This document shows, in pieces, positions 33,494 to 46,615 of a stretch of 64,000 nt of DNA. This DNA comes from Closterium sp. NIES-65 (taxonomy: Eukaryota > Streptophyta > Zygnematophyceae > Desmidiales > Closteriaceae), in contig CANXME010002182.1 of NCBI GenBank assembly GCA_948144175.1, positions 1-64,000 of the forward strand, read 5' to 3'. Below the pieces are notes generated by a model. The model searched no databases. It saw only the letters and a program-made list of their open reading frames with translations, and was not told the origin of the DNA. The position numbers and the translations under genes were made by a program. Position 1 is the stretch's first letter, and every line of letters begins with the position of its first letter.

Positions 33494-33699
33494 CACCCCC
33501 ATAGGCAAAGTGGGGGAGAACAAGGGGTCACAAGACCAGTCAAGCAAAGCAAAGCAAGCTCAGGGTGGATCACAAAGTCACCACACAGTCCGAGCACAAG
33601 AGTAGGGCCAGAGGCCAGTTCACATGCAGGAGTACAGACATATATACAAAACTAGACAAGCAAGAGCAGGTATATATATATGTCACAGTACAAGTGAAG
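33494..33699 (-). promoter_or_regulatory. Element 2 3' UTR with polypurine tract and AT palindrome
   Basis: CACCCCCAT at 33494-33502 is the complement of the polypurine tract. The AT palindrome lies at 33637-33684 with one mismatch in an arm. Confidence 0.8.
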
Positions 33700-36600
33700 T
33701 CAAGAGGAGAGCAAGTGAGGCAAGACAGGCACAAGACCAAGCTGGGTGCAAAAGCGCTGATGGTCACAAGGCGCGAGTGCCTTGGTGAACACATCAGCAG
33801 TATTGGCCTCAGAGGCCACGTACGCAAGTCGCAACTGACCACGCTGCTGCAGCTCACGAGCAAGGAAGTAGCGGAGAGCAATGTGCTTCGTTCTGTGCTC
33901 CAAGCGCTGCTCTCGACACAAGGCCAGCATGGCCTTGTTGTCTACGTACAGCACTGGAGGAGAACGAGGCGGCTCTCCAAGGTCAGTCAGCAGGTAGGTG
34001 AGCCAGCGAAGCTCCTGTGCAGCCATGGCCCCGGCGTAGATCTCAGCCTCACAACTGGAGCCGAGAACCGAAGACGAGCGAGTAGACCGCCACGAGACAG
34101 AGCCGGAACCAAGGCTGAAGGTGTAACCCTGTGACGACCGCTGCGTAGCCTGGTCGTCAGCCCAAGAAGCGTCCGCGTGGCCGGTAAGGACCACTGGACT
34201 CCGCCCTCCAAGCACTAGCCCCATGCCCGACGTACTGCACAGGTAGCGCAATACCCTCTTCGCTGCAGCCATGTGCTCCGGTCTGTGTCTCCCAGGAGCA
34301 ACATAGCGTGCAAGAATGCTCAGAGGGTATGCAAGGTCAGGTCGTGTGCAGGTCATCAGGTACATGAGGCAGCCAACAAGCTCTGCATACGGACCACTCG
34401 ACTCTACGGACTCATCCGAAGGCAGAGCTGAGAGTGAGTGGCGAGTAGGCAGAGGAGTGGCCTGAGGCGAGGAGTACGTGAAGCCGAAGCGCTGAAGGAC
34501 CTGCTGCACCATGTGTGACTGAGTCAAGGTAATGGTGCGGCGTGCTCTGTCCCGAGTGATCTGCAAGCCAAGGTAGCTGCGCAGTTCACCCAGGTCTGTG
34601 CACGTGTGTCTCTTCAGCAGCTCGGACTTCACGTAGGCGAGTCCAGCAGTGTCCGCTGTGGCAAAGACCAAGTCGTCGACGTACACGAGGATGTAGAACG
34701 GCGGCAGGGAAGTGTCGGTGCGAAGAAACAGCGACGGGTCAGCAGTAGAAGGAGCAAACCCAAGAGCCGCAAGCGTAGTCCTCAGTGTGTCGTGCCACTC
34801 ACGCGGTGCCTGGCGGAGACCGTAGACTGGCCGTCGGAGGCTCCACAGGGTGCCAGGAGGGAAAGTCCCAGTGAAGCCAGGTGGACGGCGAAGCTAGATC
34901 TCCTCGTGCAGGCTACCCTGCAAGAACGCAGTGCTGAAGTCGAGAGAGTGAAGCTCGTAGTCGCGCTGAGCGGCTATGTGCAGCAGCACCCGAAGAGTAG
35001 TCATCTTCGGGGTGGGAGAGAAGGTCTGAAAGTAGTCAACTCCCTGCCGCTGACTGAAGCCACGAGCAACGTACCGTGCCTTGAAGACAGGTGGAGAGCC
35101 CGGCGGCCGCTTCACCCTGAAGATCCACATGCCACTGACGATGTTCGCCCCAGGAGGGGGAACCGCGTCAACGTAGGTGCCTGTGGACTTCCAGGAAGCC
35201 ATCTCTGCATCCATAGCTGCCTGCCACTGAGAGGAGTAGGGACCCTCTACGGCCTCCGCGTAAGAACGCGGAGTCGGGATGTCTAGTGCATCCGGGTCTC
35301 CCTCAGGGGCAAGCAGTACAGACGCGAGATGAGGTGAAGCAGCCGCTAGACACTGTAACTCCTCCTGCTTGTCCTCTAGGACGTCCGTGCCAAGAGCACA
35401 CTCACCCCCGACGGACGGAGGACAGACAGACGCAGACTCAGCAACAAGACTAGCAGCGTAGTCGAGACGACAGCGAGCAGCAAAGTCGACGAGCTCAGCG
35501 ACTAGAGCAGACACAGCAGTGGACTCAAAAGAGGGGTCAGTGACGACAGTAGCAAGGAGACGCGTGACAGTAGGACTGGCAGCACGAAGAGAGTCCGACA
35601 CAGGGTCGGCAAGCACAGGAAGAGAGGACTCAGGAGGAGAAGGCAAAGGGGCACGCAGAGGAGCAGTGGACGGACGCAAAGACATCCGGTGCGTGCCAGG
35701 GACAGGAGGAGGACGCTGACGCGAACTGCGACCACTAGCGCGAGCAGCACGAACAGGCGACGCGGGACGAGACGCAGGCTCACGACGCTCAGCAAGACCT
35801 CCAGTAGGACCAGTGTAAGGAGAGGGAGCAGGCAGTGGAGAGGAAGGCTCCAGCAGGGACTGCGACTGGACAGGCGGTGGACCCTCTACTAGAGGAGAAA
35901 GACCAAGAACCTGCTGCAGGAGTGGAACGAAGTACGGCCGAGGCCGCGCGGCAGCTCCAGACTCAGCAGGGACAGCACCACCACCCTCAGCGACAGCACC
36001 AGCGCCACCCACACCTCCAGCGGCAGGACCAACAGCAGTAGGCTCAGCACCAACGCCCTCAGCAGCTCCAGCCCCAGGAGGACCCCAAGCGTGAAGGTCT
36101 GGCGAATCCCCCGTGCACGACAGTAGTCCCGCAGAAGGCGAGAAGAGAACTCTCCGCCTCTGTCAGAGTGCAGACGCAGAACAGGAAAGTCCGAGCCGAA
36201 GCTCTTCCTGAGCTGGAGACGAGCCTCGCGGATCCAGGCGATCAGCACCTCAGTGACCGCACCCTTGCTGCGCAAGGGGAGGACTGTGGTGTAACGCGAG
36301 TAGTCGTCAACCACCAACAGGAAGTAGCGCTCGTGACCCTGCCCACGGACAGGGGCTGGGCCCCACACATCCATGTGAAGCGTCTGCAGGGGAGCCTCTG
36401 TCGGGGGGAAGTGGGAGGAGTGAGGAGTAGCCCGGAGGCGACCCTCGACACAGGGGACACAGGAAGGTCCTGGCCCGGAGGGGAGAGGAGGGAGAGACTG
36501 GGGAAGACCAGAGACAAGGACACGGGAAGCCATGCTCCGAAGACGGGGCAAGGAGGGGTGGCCAAGACGGTGGTGCCACAGGAGAGTCTCGTGAGACAGG

Positions 36601-38575
36601 AGGCGACAAGAACAGGGGGCAGACTCAGGACCTGACCGGGACGCAGCAGCAAGTACCTGACCCGACGCAGCCACCTGACCAGACGCAGGGACAGGAGGAG
36701 ACTCAACGGTCAGGGTGTAGAGACTCGACCCCGGCCTACGCGAGAACGTGGCCAGGTGTCGGCCTGTGCGTGCCTCCGTGCAGTGGGTCACCCGCTGACT
36801 CGCAGGAGTGAACTGGTGAACACCCACATCCTGCAGGTCCGCTCCACTCACCAAGTTCGTAGAGAACGAGGGAAGGTACAGACCCGACAGGGTGCCCGAA
36901 GGGGCAGCCGGACACGGGAGGACAGTGGAGAAGTGAGACAGGACAGGACCCCCAGAGGGGTCAGCAAGGGAGACTGCAACCGGCCGGCCGAGCGGCGTAA
37001 GGGTAGTGCGGTCTCGAAAGAAGGAGCGAGAAGCTCCGGAGTCAAGTGTGAAAGTGAGGGACGACGAGGACGACGCAGTACCTGAGAGCGCAGTCTCACC
37101 AGTACCTGAGAGCGCAGACGCACTGGCACCTAGAGCAGCAGCCTCACAAGCACCTAGCGCAGCAGTACCAATGCCCGGGTCGGGCTGGAAACAGCGGTAA
37201 CCCTCATTCTCCTCACTATAATCCACAACATACATAGCAGTAAGGATAGCATCAAAATCAAGATCAAAGATCGCTACACCAGCCCTGAGAAGCTCATCCC
37301 AGCGAGGGATCTCACTAGCCCCAGGGAACTGCTGACGCCAGGCGTCCGTCAGGCGGCCAAAGCAGCGCTGGGTGGCGTGGGCACCCCCACACTGCTCACC
37401 CGCGCGGTCGCCGGAACGAAGAACGTAGGTGCAGGGACCAGTACCCCCACCCCTCTGACGCCCAGCGTACCACTCACGAAGTTGCTGAGGCGAAGGGATG
37501 TCCCGAGAGCGCTGCTGCTACTGCCGCTGCGAGCGCTGGCCACCACCACCGCCGCTACGCTGCTGGGTACCACCCCGACCAGCTCCACCCCCTCCACCAC
37601 CACTGCCTCCTCCGCTGCCGCCTCCACCGCCTCCACCTCCGCCGCCTCCACCTCCGCCGCTGCCTCCACCACCACCGCTGGCACCACTACCACCGTCTCC
37701 CCCGCTGCTGCCACCACCACCACCACCCCCGCCACTAGTCCCGCCGCCACCACCGCCACCGCCCCCTCCAGCTCCACCCGCGCCCTTGCCCCCCTTGCCC
37801 TTGCTGGAGCGACGTCTCCCACTAGGGGCAGACGCCGCGCCGACCGACTCAAGACCAAGCAGGTCGGCAGCAGCTGCAGAGGCAACAGAGGGCAGCAAGG
37901 GGGAAGGAGAGCACCCCTCAAAGATGGGGGTGCGAGGGTCACCACGAGAAGCACCTACAGCGACTATGCTCTTCTCCGCTGCGAGGAGGGCCTTCTCGAG
38001 GAGGTCGACGGTGAGGGTGGTGGGACAGACTGCGAGAAAGTGGTCCCTGACGACCCGAAGGGAGTCAGGGAGGCGCGCGACTACGTAGTAGAGAGCGATG
38101 TACATGGGGGGGGGTTCTTAGCGCAGAACTCAGCAGGAAGGGCGGCGCGGTAGCGAGTGTCACTAGTGCGGAGGTGCGTAATGAGGTCAGCGACAGTGGG
38201 AAAGGCAGAGAGGTCAGGAAAGAGGTAGGGAAGCATGAGACGGCTCAGTGAAGCAGTGGCAGGGGAGGAGTAGCGCGCAACTACAGCGTCGTACAAGGTC
38301 TGAGCACTCTTGTACTGACTGAAGTGCGCACGCTCAGAGGTAGGGAGGTGGCGACGCACAGCAAGACGTGCAGCAGCATCGCGGGTGGCCCACTTAGAGC
38401 GGACAGCGGGATCAGCATCAGCAGCAGGAGCAGGAGAGGCGCCAGAGGTGAGATCAAAGAGAGAAAGGTCGTCAGCCCTGTCGCACTGTAAGAACAGCTG
38501 CAGGTCGTCTAACCAGACCTCAAAATCAATGGCGCGACCCTCAGCGTCAAAAGCTAGGACACTAGGGGTAGCCAT
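33700..38575 (-). pseudogene. Broken Gag-Pol of Element 2
   Basis: Reads from MATPSVL at 38575 down to the stop at 33700. Breaks in reading order: a frameshift in a G-run in Gag (38106-38114, nine G where Element 3 has six G, a T and three G); TAG in the Gln-rich stretch (37518-37520); a ~1.0-kb deletion at about 36085 that removes the integrase glutamate, its C-terminal part and much of the linker and shifts the frame; and TAG in place of a Trp codon in reverse transcriptase (34894-34896). Protease, the first half of integrase, most of reverse transcriptase and RNase H are still recognisable and close to Element 3. Confidence 0.95.
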
Positions 38576-39686
38576 GGCGACGACAGCGACGCAGTGCAAG
38601 CAGCAGGGAAAGAGCTCGCAGTGTCAGTGGGACTGTGCTCACCAGGCAGGGCAGGTCGTGTAGGTATGCAGAAAGGCGGCTCAGCGACCTGGCGGCTCGG
38701 GTGCTGGGCGGCTCGGCTGCTGGGCGGCTCGGGCGCAGGGCGGCTCGGCTCCCGGGCGGCTCGGCGGCTGGGCGGCTAGGGTGCAGGGCGGCTCAGCTCC
38801 CGGGCGGCTCGGTGGCAGGGCGGCTCGGGTCTCGGGCGGCTCGGCGTCGGGCGGCTCGGCTCACGGGCGGTTCGGCTGCTGGGGCGGCTCGGCCAGGAGA
38901 TGCAGGGGCGGGGCCGTCAGGTGCAGCGGCGGGTTGACCGGTGCAGTGGCGGGCCGGCAGGTGCAGCGGCGGGCCGGTAGGTGCAGCGGCGGGCCGGCAG
39001 GTGCAGCGGCGGGCCGGCAGGTGCAGGCGGCGGGCCGTAGGGTGCAGTGGCAGGCCGTAGGGTGCAGTGGCGGGCCGGCAGGTGCAGCGGCGAGGCCGGC
39101 AGGTGCAGCGGCGAGGCCGTCAGAGGCGGCGGGCCGGTAGGTGCAGCGGCGGGCCGGCAGGTGCAGCGGCGGGCCGGCAGGTGCAGCGGCGGGCCGTAGG
39201 GTGCAGTGGCGGGCCGTAGGGTGCAGTGGCGGGCCGGCAGGTGCAGCGGCGAGGCCGGCAGGTGCAGCGGCGAGGCCGTCAGAGGCGGCGGGCCGCTGGG
39301 TGCAGCGGCGGGCCGGCAGGTGCAGTGGCGGGCCGGCAGGAGCAGCGGCGGGCCGGGAGGGGAGGCGGCGGAGCCGCGTCAGGGGAGGCGGCAGGGCCGC
39401 GTCAGAGGAGGCGGCGGAGCCGCGTCAGGGGAGGCGGCGGTGCCGCGTCAGGGGAGGCGGGGGAGCCGCGTCAGGGGAGGCGGCAGGGCCGCGTCAGGGG
39501 AGGCGGGGGGGGGCCGCGTCAAACAGGCGGCGGGGCCGCGTCAGGGGAGGCGGCGGAGCCGCGTCAGGGGAGGCGGCGGGGCCGCGTCAGGGGAGGCGGC
39601 GGGGCCGCGTCAAACAGGCGGCGGGGCCGCGATCAAGAGAGGTGGCGGGGCCGCGTCTGAGGGACAGCGGGGCCGCGAGGGAAAAG
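38576..39686 (-). repeat. GC-rich leader minisatellites of Element 2
   Basis: Three successive repeat families: GGGCGGCTCGG-based (about 38690-38890), a ~20-bp unit GCGGCGGGCCGGCAGGTGCA (about 38930-39355), and a ~23-bp unit containing GGCGGAGCCGCGTCAGGGGA (about 39360-39660). All lie between the primer site and Gag on the minus strand. They are not the repeats found in Element 1 or Element 3 leaders, except for the first family. Confidence 0.88.
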
Positions 39687-39770
39687 GCGACCCGAGGGGG
39701 TCGCTAAAAAAAGGCGCGCCTCGGGGCGCGCTTCGGTGGGCCCTAAAAAAAACGGTCCTAAGGCAGGACC
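39687..39770 (-). promoter_or_regulatory. Three-hairpin leader of Element 2
   Basis: Stems GCGACCC/GGGTCGC (39687-39704), GCGCGCC/GGCGCGC (39714-39731) and GGTCCT/AGGACC (39754-39770), with A-runs between them (T-runs in the transcript). Same order and arms as in Elements 1 and 3, different loops. Confidence 0.75.
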
Positions 39771-39771
39771 C

Positions 39772-39782
39772 GCTCTATACCA
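39772..39782 (-). other. Primer-binding site of Element 2, one base short
   Basis: Minus strand TGGTATAGAGC next to the 5' LTR. It lacks the same C as Element 1. Confidence 0.85.
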
Positions 39783-39911
39783 TGTGAAGCAAGGAAAACA
39801 GGAATGAAATGACTAAGGAAAGATTGGGTACAAATACAACCCTAGAAACCCTGTACCCCATATGTGCTACCCCACTATAGCCTACAGCAACTATGTCATA
39901 TAAATCTGACA
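39783..39911 (-). repeat. Element 2 5' LTR
   Basis: 129 bp, reading as identical to the copy at 33365-33493. It begins TG and ends CA and is followed by the ACTAA duplication. Confidence 0.94.
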
Positions 39912-42229
39912 ACTAACGCACATGTGTAGAGAAAATGGTGCATCGGCCAGTCTGGCCGGCATTTCGCACTTATAGTGCAAGTAGGGCCAAGGAAAACAAA
40001 AACACTCATTTCTCAAAAAGTAAAGGGAATCTAGCGGTCTGACTTGATCAGAAGGTGGGAAATATATAAATCTAGTGAGCTAATAAGGTTCGGAAGGAAT
40101 CTAATGCATATGTATATGGAAAGTGGTGCATTGGCCAGGTCGGTCAGTATGGGAACTTAGAGTGCAAATGCCTGGGAGAACGGAACCGCTCAGATCTCGC
40201 ATAATACACGGAATCTAGTGGTCTCACTCAAATATAAGGTAGGAAATATATTCATCTAGTGAACGTAAGGGTTTGAAAGGTAACTAACGCACATGTGTAG
40301 AGAAAATGGTGCATCGGCCAGTCTGGCCGGCATTTCGCACTCATAGTGCAGGTGGGGCCAGGGAGAACGGAAACGCTCGTTTCTCAGAGAGTAGAGGGAA
40401 TCTAACGGTCTCACTCAATCAGAAGATGGGAAATATATAAATCTAGTCAGCTAAAAAGGTTTGAAATGTATTCAACGCACATGTATAGAGAAAATGGTGC
40501 ATTGGCCAGGTCGGTCAGTATCGGAACTTAAAATGCAAATGCTAGGGAGAACGGAAGCGCTCAGATCTCACATAGTACACGGAATCAAGTGGTCTCACTC
40601 AAATAGAAAGTAGGAAATATATTCATCTAGTGAACGTAAGGGTTTGAAAGGTAACTAACGCACATGTGTAGAGAAAATGGTGCATCGGCCAGTCTGGCCG
40701 GCATTTCGCACTTATAGTGCAACTAGGGCCAAGGAGAACGGAAACGCTCATTTCTCAAAAAGTAGAGGGAATCTAGCGGTCTCACTCGATCAGAAGGTGG
40801 GAAATATATAAATCTAGTGAGCTAATAAGGTTCGAAAGGAATCTAATGCATATGTATATGGAAAATGGTGCATTGGCCAGGTCGGTCACTATAGGAACTT
40901 AGAGTGCAAATGCCAGGGAGAACGGAAGCGCTCAGATCTCGCATAGTACACGGAATCTAGTGGTCTCACTCAAATAGAAGGTAGGAAATACATTCATCTA
41001 GTGAACGTAAAGGTTTGAAAGGTAACTAACGCACATGTGTAGAGAAAATGGTGCATCGGCCAGTCTGGCCGGCATTTCGCACTTATAGTGCAAGTAGGGC
41101 CAAGGAGAACGGAAACGCTCATTTCTCAAAAAGTAAAGGGAATCTAGCGGTCTCACTCGATCAGAAGGTGGGAAATATATAAATCTAGTGAGCTAATAAG
41201 GTTCCGAAGGAATCTAATGCATATGTATGTCGAAAGTGGTGCATTGGCCAGGTCGGTCAGTATGGGAACTTAGAGTGCAAATGCCTGGGAGAACGGAAGC
41301 GCTCAGATCTCGCATAATACACGGAATCTAGTGGTCTCACTCAAATATAAGATAGGAAATATATTCATATAGTGAACGTTTAGGGTTTGAAAGGTAACTA
41401 ACGCACATGTGTAGAGAAAATTGCGCATCGGCCAGTCTCGCCGGCATTTCGCACTTATAGTGCAAGTAGGGCCAAGGAGAACGGAAACGCTCATTTCTCA
41501 AAACGTAGAGGGAATCTAGCGGTCTCACTCGATCAGAAGGTGCGAAATATATAAATCTAATGAGCTAATAAGGTTCGAAAGGAATCTAATGCACATGTAT
41601 ATGGAAAATGGTGCATTGGCCAGGTCAGTCAGTATGGGAACTTAGAGTGCAAATGCCAGGGAGAAAGGAAGCGCTCAGATCTCGCATAGTACACGGAATC
41701 TAGTGGTCTCACCCAAATAGAAGGTAGGAAATATATTCATCTAGTGAACGTAAGGGTTTGAAAGGTAACTAACGCACATGTGTAGAGAAAATGGAGCATC
41801 GGCCAGTCTCGCCGGCATTTCGCACTTATAGTGCAAGTAGGGCCAAGGAGAACGGAAACGCTCATTTCTAAAAAAATAAAGGGAATCTAGCAGTCTCACT
41901 CGATCAGAAGGTGGGAAATATATAAATCTAGTGAGCTAATAAGGTTCGAAAGGAATCTAATGCATATGTATATGGAAAATGGTGCATTGGCCAGGTCGGT
42001 CAGTATGGGAACTTAGAGTGCAAATGCCAGGGAGAACGGAAGCGCTCAGATCTCGCATAGTACACGGAATCTAGTGGTCTCACTCAAATAGAAGGTAGGA
42101 AATCAATTCATCTAGTGAACGTAAGGGTTTGAAAGGTGACTAACGCACATGTGTAGAGAAAATGGTGCATCGGCCAGTCTGGCCGGCATTTCGCACTTAT
42201 GGTGCAAGTAGGGCCAAGGAGAACGGAAA

Positions 42230-44422
42230 CGCTCATTTCTCAAAAAGTAAAGGGAATCTAGCGGTCTCACTCGATCAGAAGGTGGGAAATATATAAATCT
42301 AGTGAGCTAATAAGGTTCGAAAGGAATCTAATGCATATGTATATGGAAAATGGTGCATTGGCCAGGTCGGTCAGTATGGGAACTTAGAGTGCAAATGCTA
42401 GGGAGAACGGAACCGCTCAGATCTCGCATAGTACACAGAATCTAGTGGTCTCACTCAAATATAAGGTAGGAAATAAATTCATCTAAAGAACGTAACGATT
42501 TGAAAGGTAACTAACGCACATGTGTAGAGAAAATGGTGCATCGGCCAGTCTGGCCGGCATTTCGCACTTATAGTGCAAGTAGGGCCAAGGAGAACGGAAA
42601 CGCTCATTTCTCAAAAAGTAAAGGGAATCTAGCGGTCTCACTCGATCAGAAGGTGGGAAATATATAAATCTAGTGAGCTAATAAGGTTCGAAAGGAATCT
42701 AATGCGTATGTATATGGAAAATGGTGCATTGGCCAGGTCGGTCAGTATGGGAACTTAGAGTGCAAATGCTAGGGAGAACGGAACCGCTCAGATCTCGCAT
42801 AGTACACAGAATCTAGTGGTCTCACTCAAATAAAAGGTAGGAAATAAATTCATCTAAAGAACGTAACGATTTGAAAGGTAACTAACGCACATGTGTAGAG
42901 AAAATGGTGCATCGGCCAGTCTGGCCGGCATTTCGCACTTATAGTGCAAGTAGGGCCAAGGAGAACGGAAACGCTCATTTCTCAAAAAGTAAAGGGAATC
43001 TAGCGGTCTCACTCGATCAGAAGGTGGGAAATATATAAATCTAGTGAGCTAATAAGGTTCGGAAGGAATCTAATGCATATATATATGGAAAGTGGTGCAT
43101 TGGCCAGGTCGGTCAGTATGGGAACTTAGAGTGCAAATGCCTGGGAGAACGGAACCGCTCAGATCTCGCATAATACACGGAATCTAGTGGTCTCACTCAA
43201 ATATAAGGTAGGAAATATATTCATCCAGTGAACTTAAGGGTTTGAAAGGTAACTAACGTACATGTGTAGAGAAAATGGTGCATCGGCCAGTTTGGCCGGC
43301 ATTTCGCACTCATAGTGCAGGTGGGGCCAGGGATAACGGAAACGCTCATTTCTCAAAAAGTAGAGGGAATCTAACGGTCTCACTCGATCAGAAGGTGGGA
43401 ATATATAAATCTAGTCAGCTAAAAAGGTTTGAAATGTATTCAACGCACACGTATAGAGAAAATGGTGCATTGGCCAGGTCGGTCAGTATCGGAACTTAAA
43501 ATGCAAATGCCACGGAAAACGGAAGCGCTCTAATCTCGCATAGTACACGGAATCAAGTGGTCTCACTCAAGTAGAAGTCGGAAATATATTCATCTAGTGA
43601 ACGTAAGGGTTTGAAAGGTAACTAACGCACATGTGTAGAGAAAATGGTGCATCGGCCAGTCAGGCCGGCATTTCGCACTTATAGTGCAAGTAGGGCCAAG
43701 GAGAACGGAAACGCTCATTTCTCAAAAAGTAGAGGGAATCTAGCGGTCTCACTCGATCAGAAGGTGGGAAATATATAAATCTAGTGAGCTAAAAAGGTTG
43801 GAAAGGAATCTAATGCATATGTATGTGGAAAGTGGTGCATTGGCCAGGTCGGTCAGTATGGCAACTTAGAGTGCAAATGCCTGGGAGAACGGAACCGCTC
43901 AGATCTCGCATAATACACGGAATCTAGTGGTCTCACTCAAATATAAGGTAGGAAATATATTCATCTAGTGAACGTAAGGGTTTGAAAGGTAACTAACGCA
44001 CATGTGTAGAGAAAATGGTGCATCGGCCAGTCTGGCCGGCATTTCGCACTCATAGTGCAAGTGGGGCCAGGGAGAATGGAAACGCTCGTTTCTCAAAAAG
44101 TAGGTGGAAAATATATAAATCTAGTCAGCTAAAAAGGTTTGAAATGTATTTAACGCACATGTATAGAGAAAATGGTGCATTGACCAGTGCGGTCAGTATC
44201 GGAACTTAAAATGCAAATGCCAGGGAGAACGGAAGCGCTCAGAACTCGCATAGTACACGGAATCAAGTGGTCTCACTCAAATAGAAGGTAGGAAATATAT
44301 TCATCTAGTGAACGTAAGGGTTTGAAAGGCAACTAACGCACATGTGTGGAGAAAAAAGTGCATCGGCCAGTCTGGCCGGCATATCGCACTTATAGTGCAA
44401 GTAGGGCCAAGGAGAACGGAAA
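42230..44422. repeat. Higher-order repeat, 2.19 kb, copy a
   Basis: Monomers with GCTAGGGAGAACGGAACC, GGGATAACGG, a CACGG/AAGTCGG variant and a short B' monomer (near 44100) recur in the same order 2193 bp downstream. Edges are approximate. Confidence 0.8.
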
Positions 44423-46615
44423 CGCCCATTTCTCAAAAAGTAAAGGGAATCTAGCGGTCTCACTCGATCAGAAGGTGGGAAATATATAAATCTAGTGAGC
44501 TAATAAGGTTCGAAAGGAATCTAATGCATATGTATATGGAAAATGGTGCATTGGCCAGGTCGGTCAGTATGGGAACTTAGAGTGCAAATGCTAGGGAGAA
44601 CGGAACCGCTCAGATCTCGCATAGTACACAGAATCTAGTGGTCTCACTCAAATATAAGGTAGGAAATAAATTCATCTAAAGAACGTAACGATTTGAAAGG
44701 TAACTAACGCACATGTGTAGAGAAAATGGTGCATCGGCTAGTCTGGCCGGCATTTCGCACTTATAGTGCAAGTAGGGCCAAGGAGAACGGAAACGCTCAT
44801 TTCTCAAAAAGTAAAGGGAATCTAGCGGTCTCACTCGATCAGAAGGTGGGAAATATATAAATCTAGTGAGCTAATAAGGTTCGAAAGGAATCTAATGCGT
44901 ATGTATATGGAAAATGGTGCATTGGCCAGGTCGGTCAGTATGGGAACTTAGAGTGCAAATGCTAGGGAGAACGGAACCGCTCAGATCTCGCATAGTACAC
45001 AGAATCTAGTGGTCTCACTCAAATATAAGGTAGGAAATAAATTCATCTAAAGAACGTAACGATTTGAAAGGTAACTAACGCACATGTGTAGAGAAAATGG
45101 TGCATCGGCCAGTCTGGCCGGCATTTCGCACTTATAGTGCAAGTAGGGCCAAGGAGAACGGAAACGCTCATTTCTCAAAAAGTAAAGGGAATCTAGCGGT
45201 CTCACTCAATCAGAAGGTGGGAAATATATAAATCTAGTGAGCTAATAAGGTTCGGAAGGAATCTAATGCATATATATATGGAAAGTGGTGCATTGGCCAG
45301 GTCGGTCAGTATGGGAACTTAGAGTGCAAATGCCTGGGAGAACGGAACCGCTCAGATCTCGCATAATACACGGAATCTAGTGGTCTCACTCAAATATAAG
45401 GTAGGAAATATATTCATCCAGTGAACTTAAAGGTTTGAAAGGTAACTAACGTACATGTGTAGAGAAAATGGTGCATCGGCCAGTCTGGCCGGCATTTCGC
45501 ACTCATAGTGCAGGTGGGGCCAGGGATAACGGAAACGCTCATTTCTCAAAAAGTAGAGGGAATCTAACGGTCTCACTCGATCAGAAGGTGGGAATATATA
45601 AATCTAGTCAGCTAAAAAGGTTTGAAATGTATTCAACGCACACGTATAGAGAAAATGGTGCATTGGCCAGGTCGGTCAGTATCGGAACTTAAAATGCAAA
45701 TGCCACGGAAAACGGAAGCGCTCTAATCTCGCATAGTACACGGAATCAAGTGGTCTCACTCAAGTAGAAGTCGGAAATATATTCATCTAGTGAACGTAAG
45801 GGTTTGAAAGGTAACTAACGCACATGTGTAGAGAAAATGGTGCATCGGCCAGTCAGGCCGGCATTTCGCACTTATAGTGCAAGTAGGGCCAAGGAGAACG
45901 GAAACGCTCATTTCTCAAAAAGTAGAGGGAATCTAGCGGTCTCACTCGATCAGAAGGTGGGAAATATATAAATCTAGTGAGCTAAAAAGGTTGGAAAGGA
46001 ATCTAATGCATATGTATGTGGAAAGTGGTGCATTGGCCAGGTCGGTCAGTATGGCAACTTAGAGTGCAAATGCCTGGGAGAACGGAACCGCTCAGATCTC
46101 GCATAATACACGGAATCTAGTGGTCTCACTCAAATATAAGGTAGGAAATATATTCATCTAGTGAACGTAAGGGTTTGAAAGGTAACTAACGCACATGTGT
46201 AGAGAAAACGGTGCATCGGCCAGTCTGGCCGGCATTTCGCACTCATAGTGCAAGTGGGGCCAGGGAGAATGGAAACGCTCGTTTCTCAAAAAGTAGGTGG
46301 AAAATATATAAATCTAGTCAGCTAAAAAGGTTTGAAATGTATTTAACGCACATGTATAGAGAAAATGGTGCATTGACCAGTGCGGTCAGTATCGGAACTT
46401 AAAATGCAAATGCCAGGGAGAACGGAAGCGCTCAGAACTCGCATAGTACACGGAATCAAGTGGTCTCACTCAAATAGAAGGTAGGAAATATATTCATCTA
46501 GTGAACGTAAGGGTTTGAAAGGCAACTAACGCACATGTGTGGAGAAAAATGTGCATCGGCCAGTCTGGCCGGCATATCGCACTTATAGTGCAAGTAGGGC
46601 CAAGGAGAACGGAAA
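44423..46615. repeat. Higher-order repeat, 2.19 kb, copy b
   Basis: Second copy of the 12-monomer block; it diverges from the first after about 46690. Near identity implies recent unequal exchange. Confidence 0.8.

Larger units (their letters stand above)
33365..39911 (-). mobile_element. Element 2: complete but defective Ty1/copia element
   Basis: 6547 bp bounded by 129-bp LTRs that read as identical and by an ACTAA duplication, so it is a single recent insertion. It is shorter than Element 3 mainly because about 1.0 kb of pol is missing. The Gag-Pol and 3' UTR are nearly identical to Element 3, but the LTR and primer site resemble Element 1. It cannot encode a full polyprotein and should depend on proteins from another copy. 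Confidence 0.96.

Noticed and set aside
38930..39660. Coding sequence in the GC-rich leader of Element 2 (188-193 codon frames)
   Set aside because: The frames run against the element's own direction, overlap each other in several frames and consist only of Arg/Gly/Ala repeats from the minisatellite.
33365..39911. Element 2 as a separate short non-autonomous family
   Set aside because: Its missing ~1 kb is one deletion inside pol and the rest matches Element 3, so a separate family is not needed without further copies.
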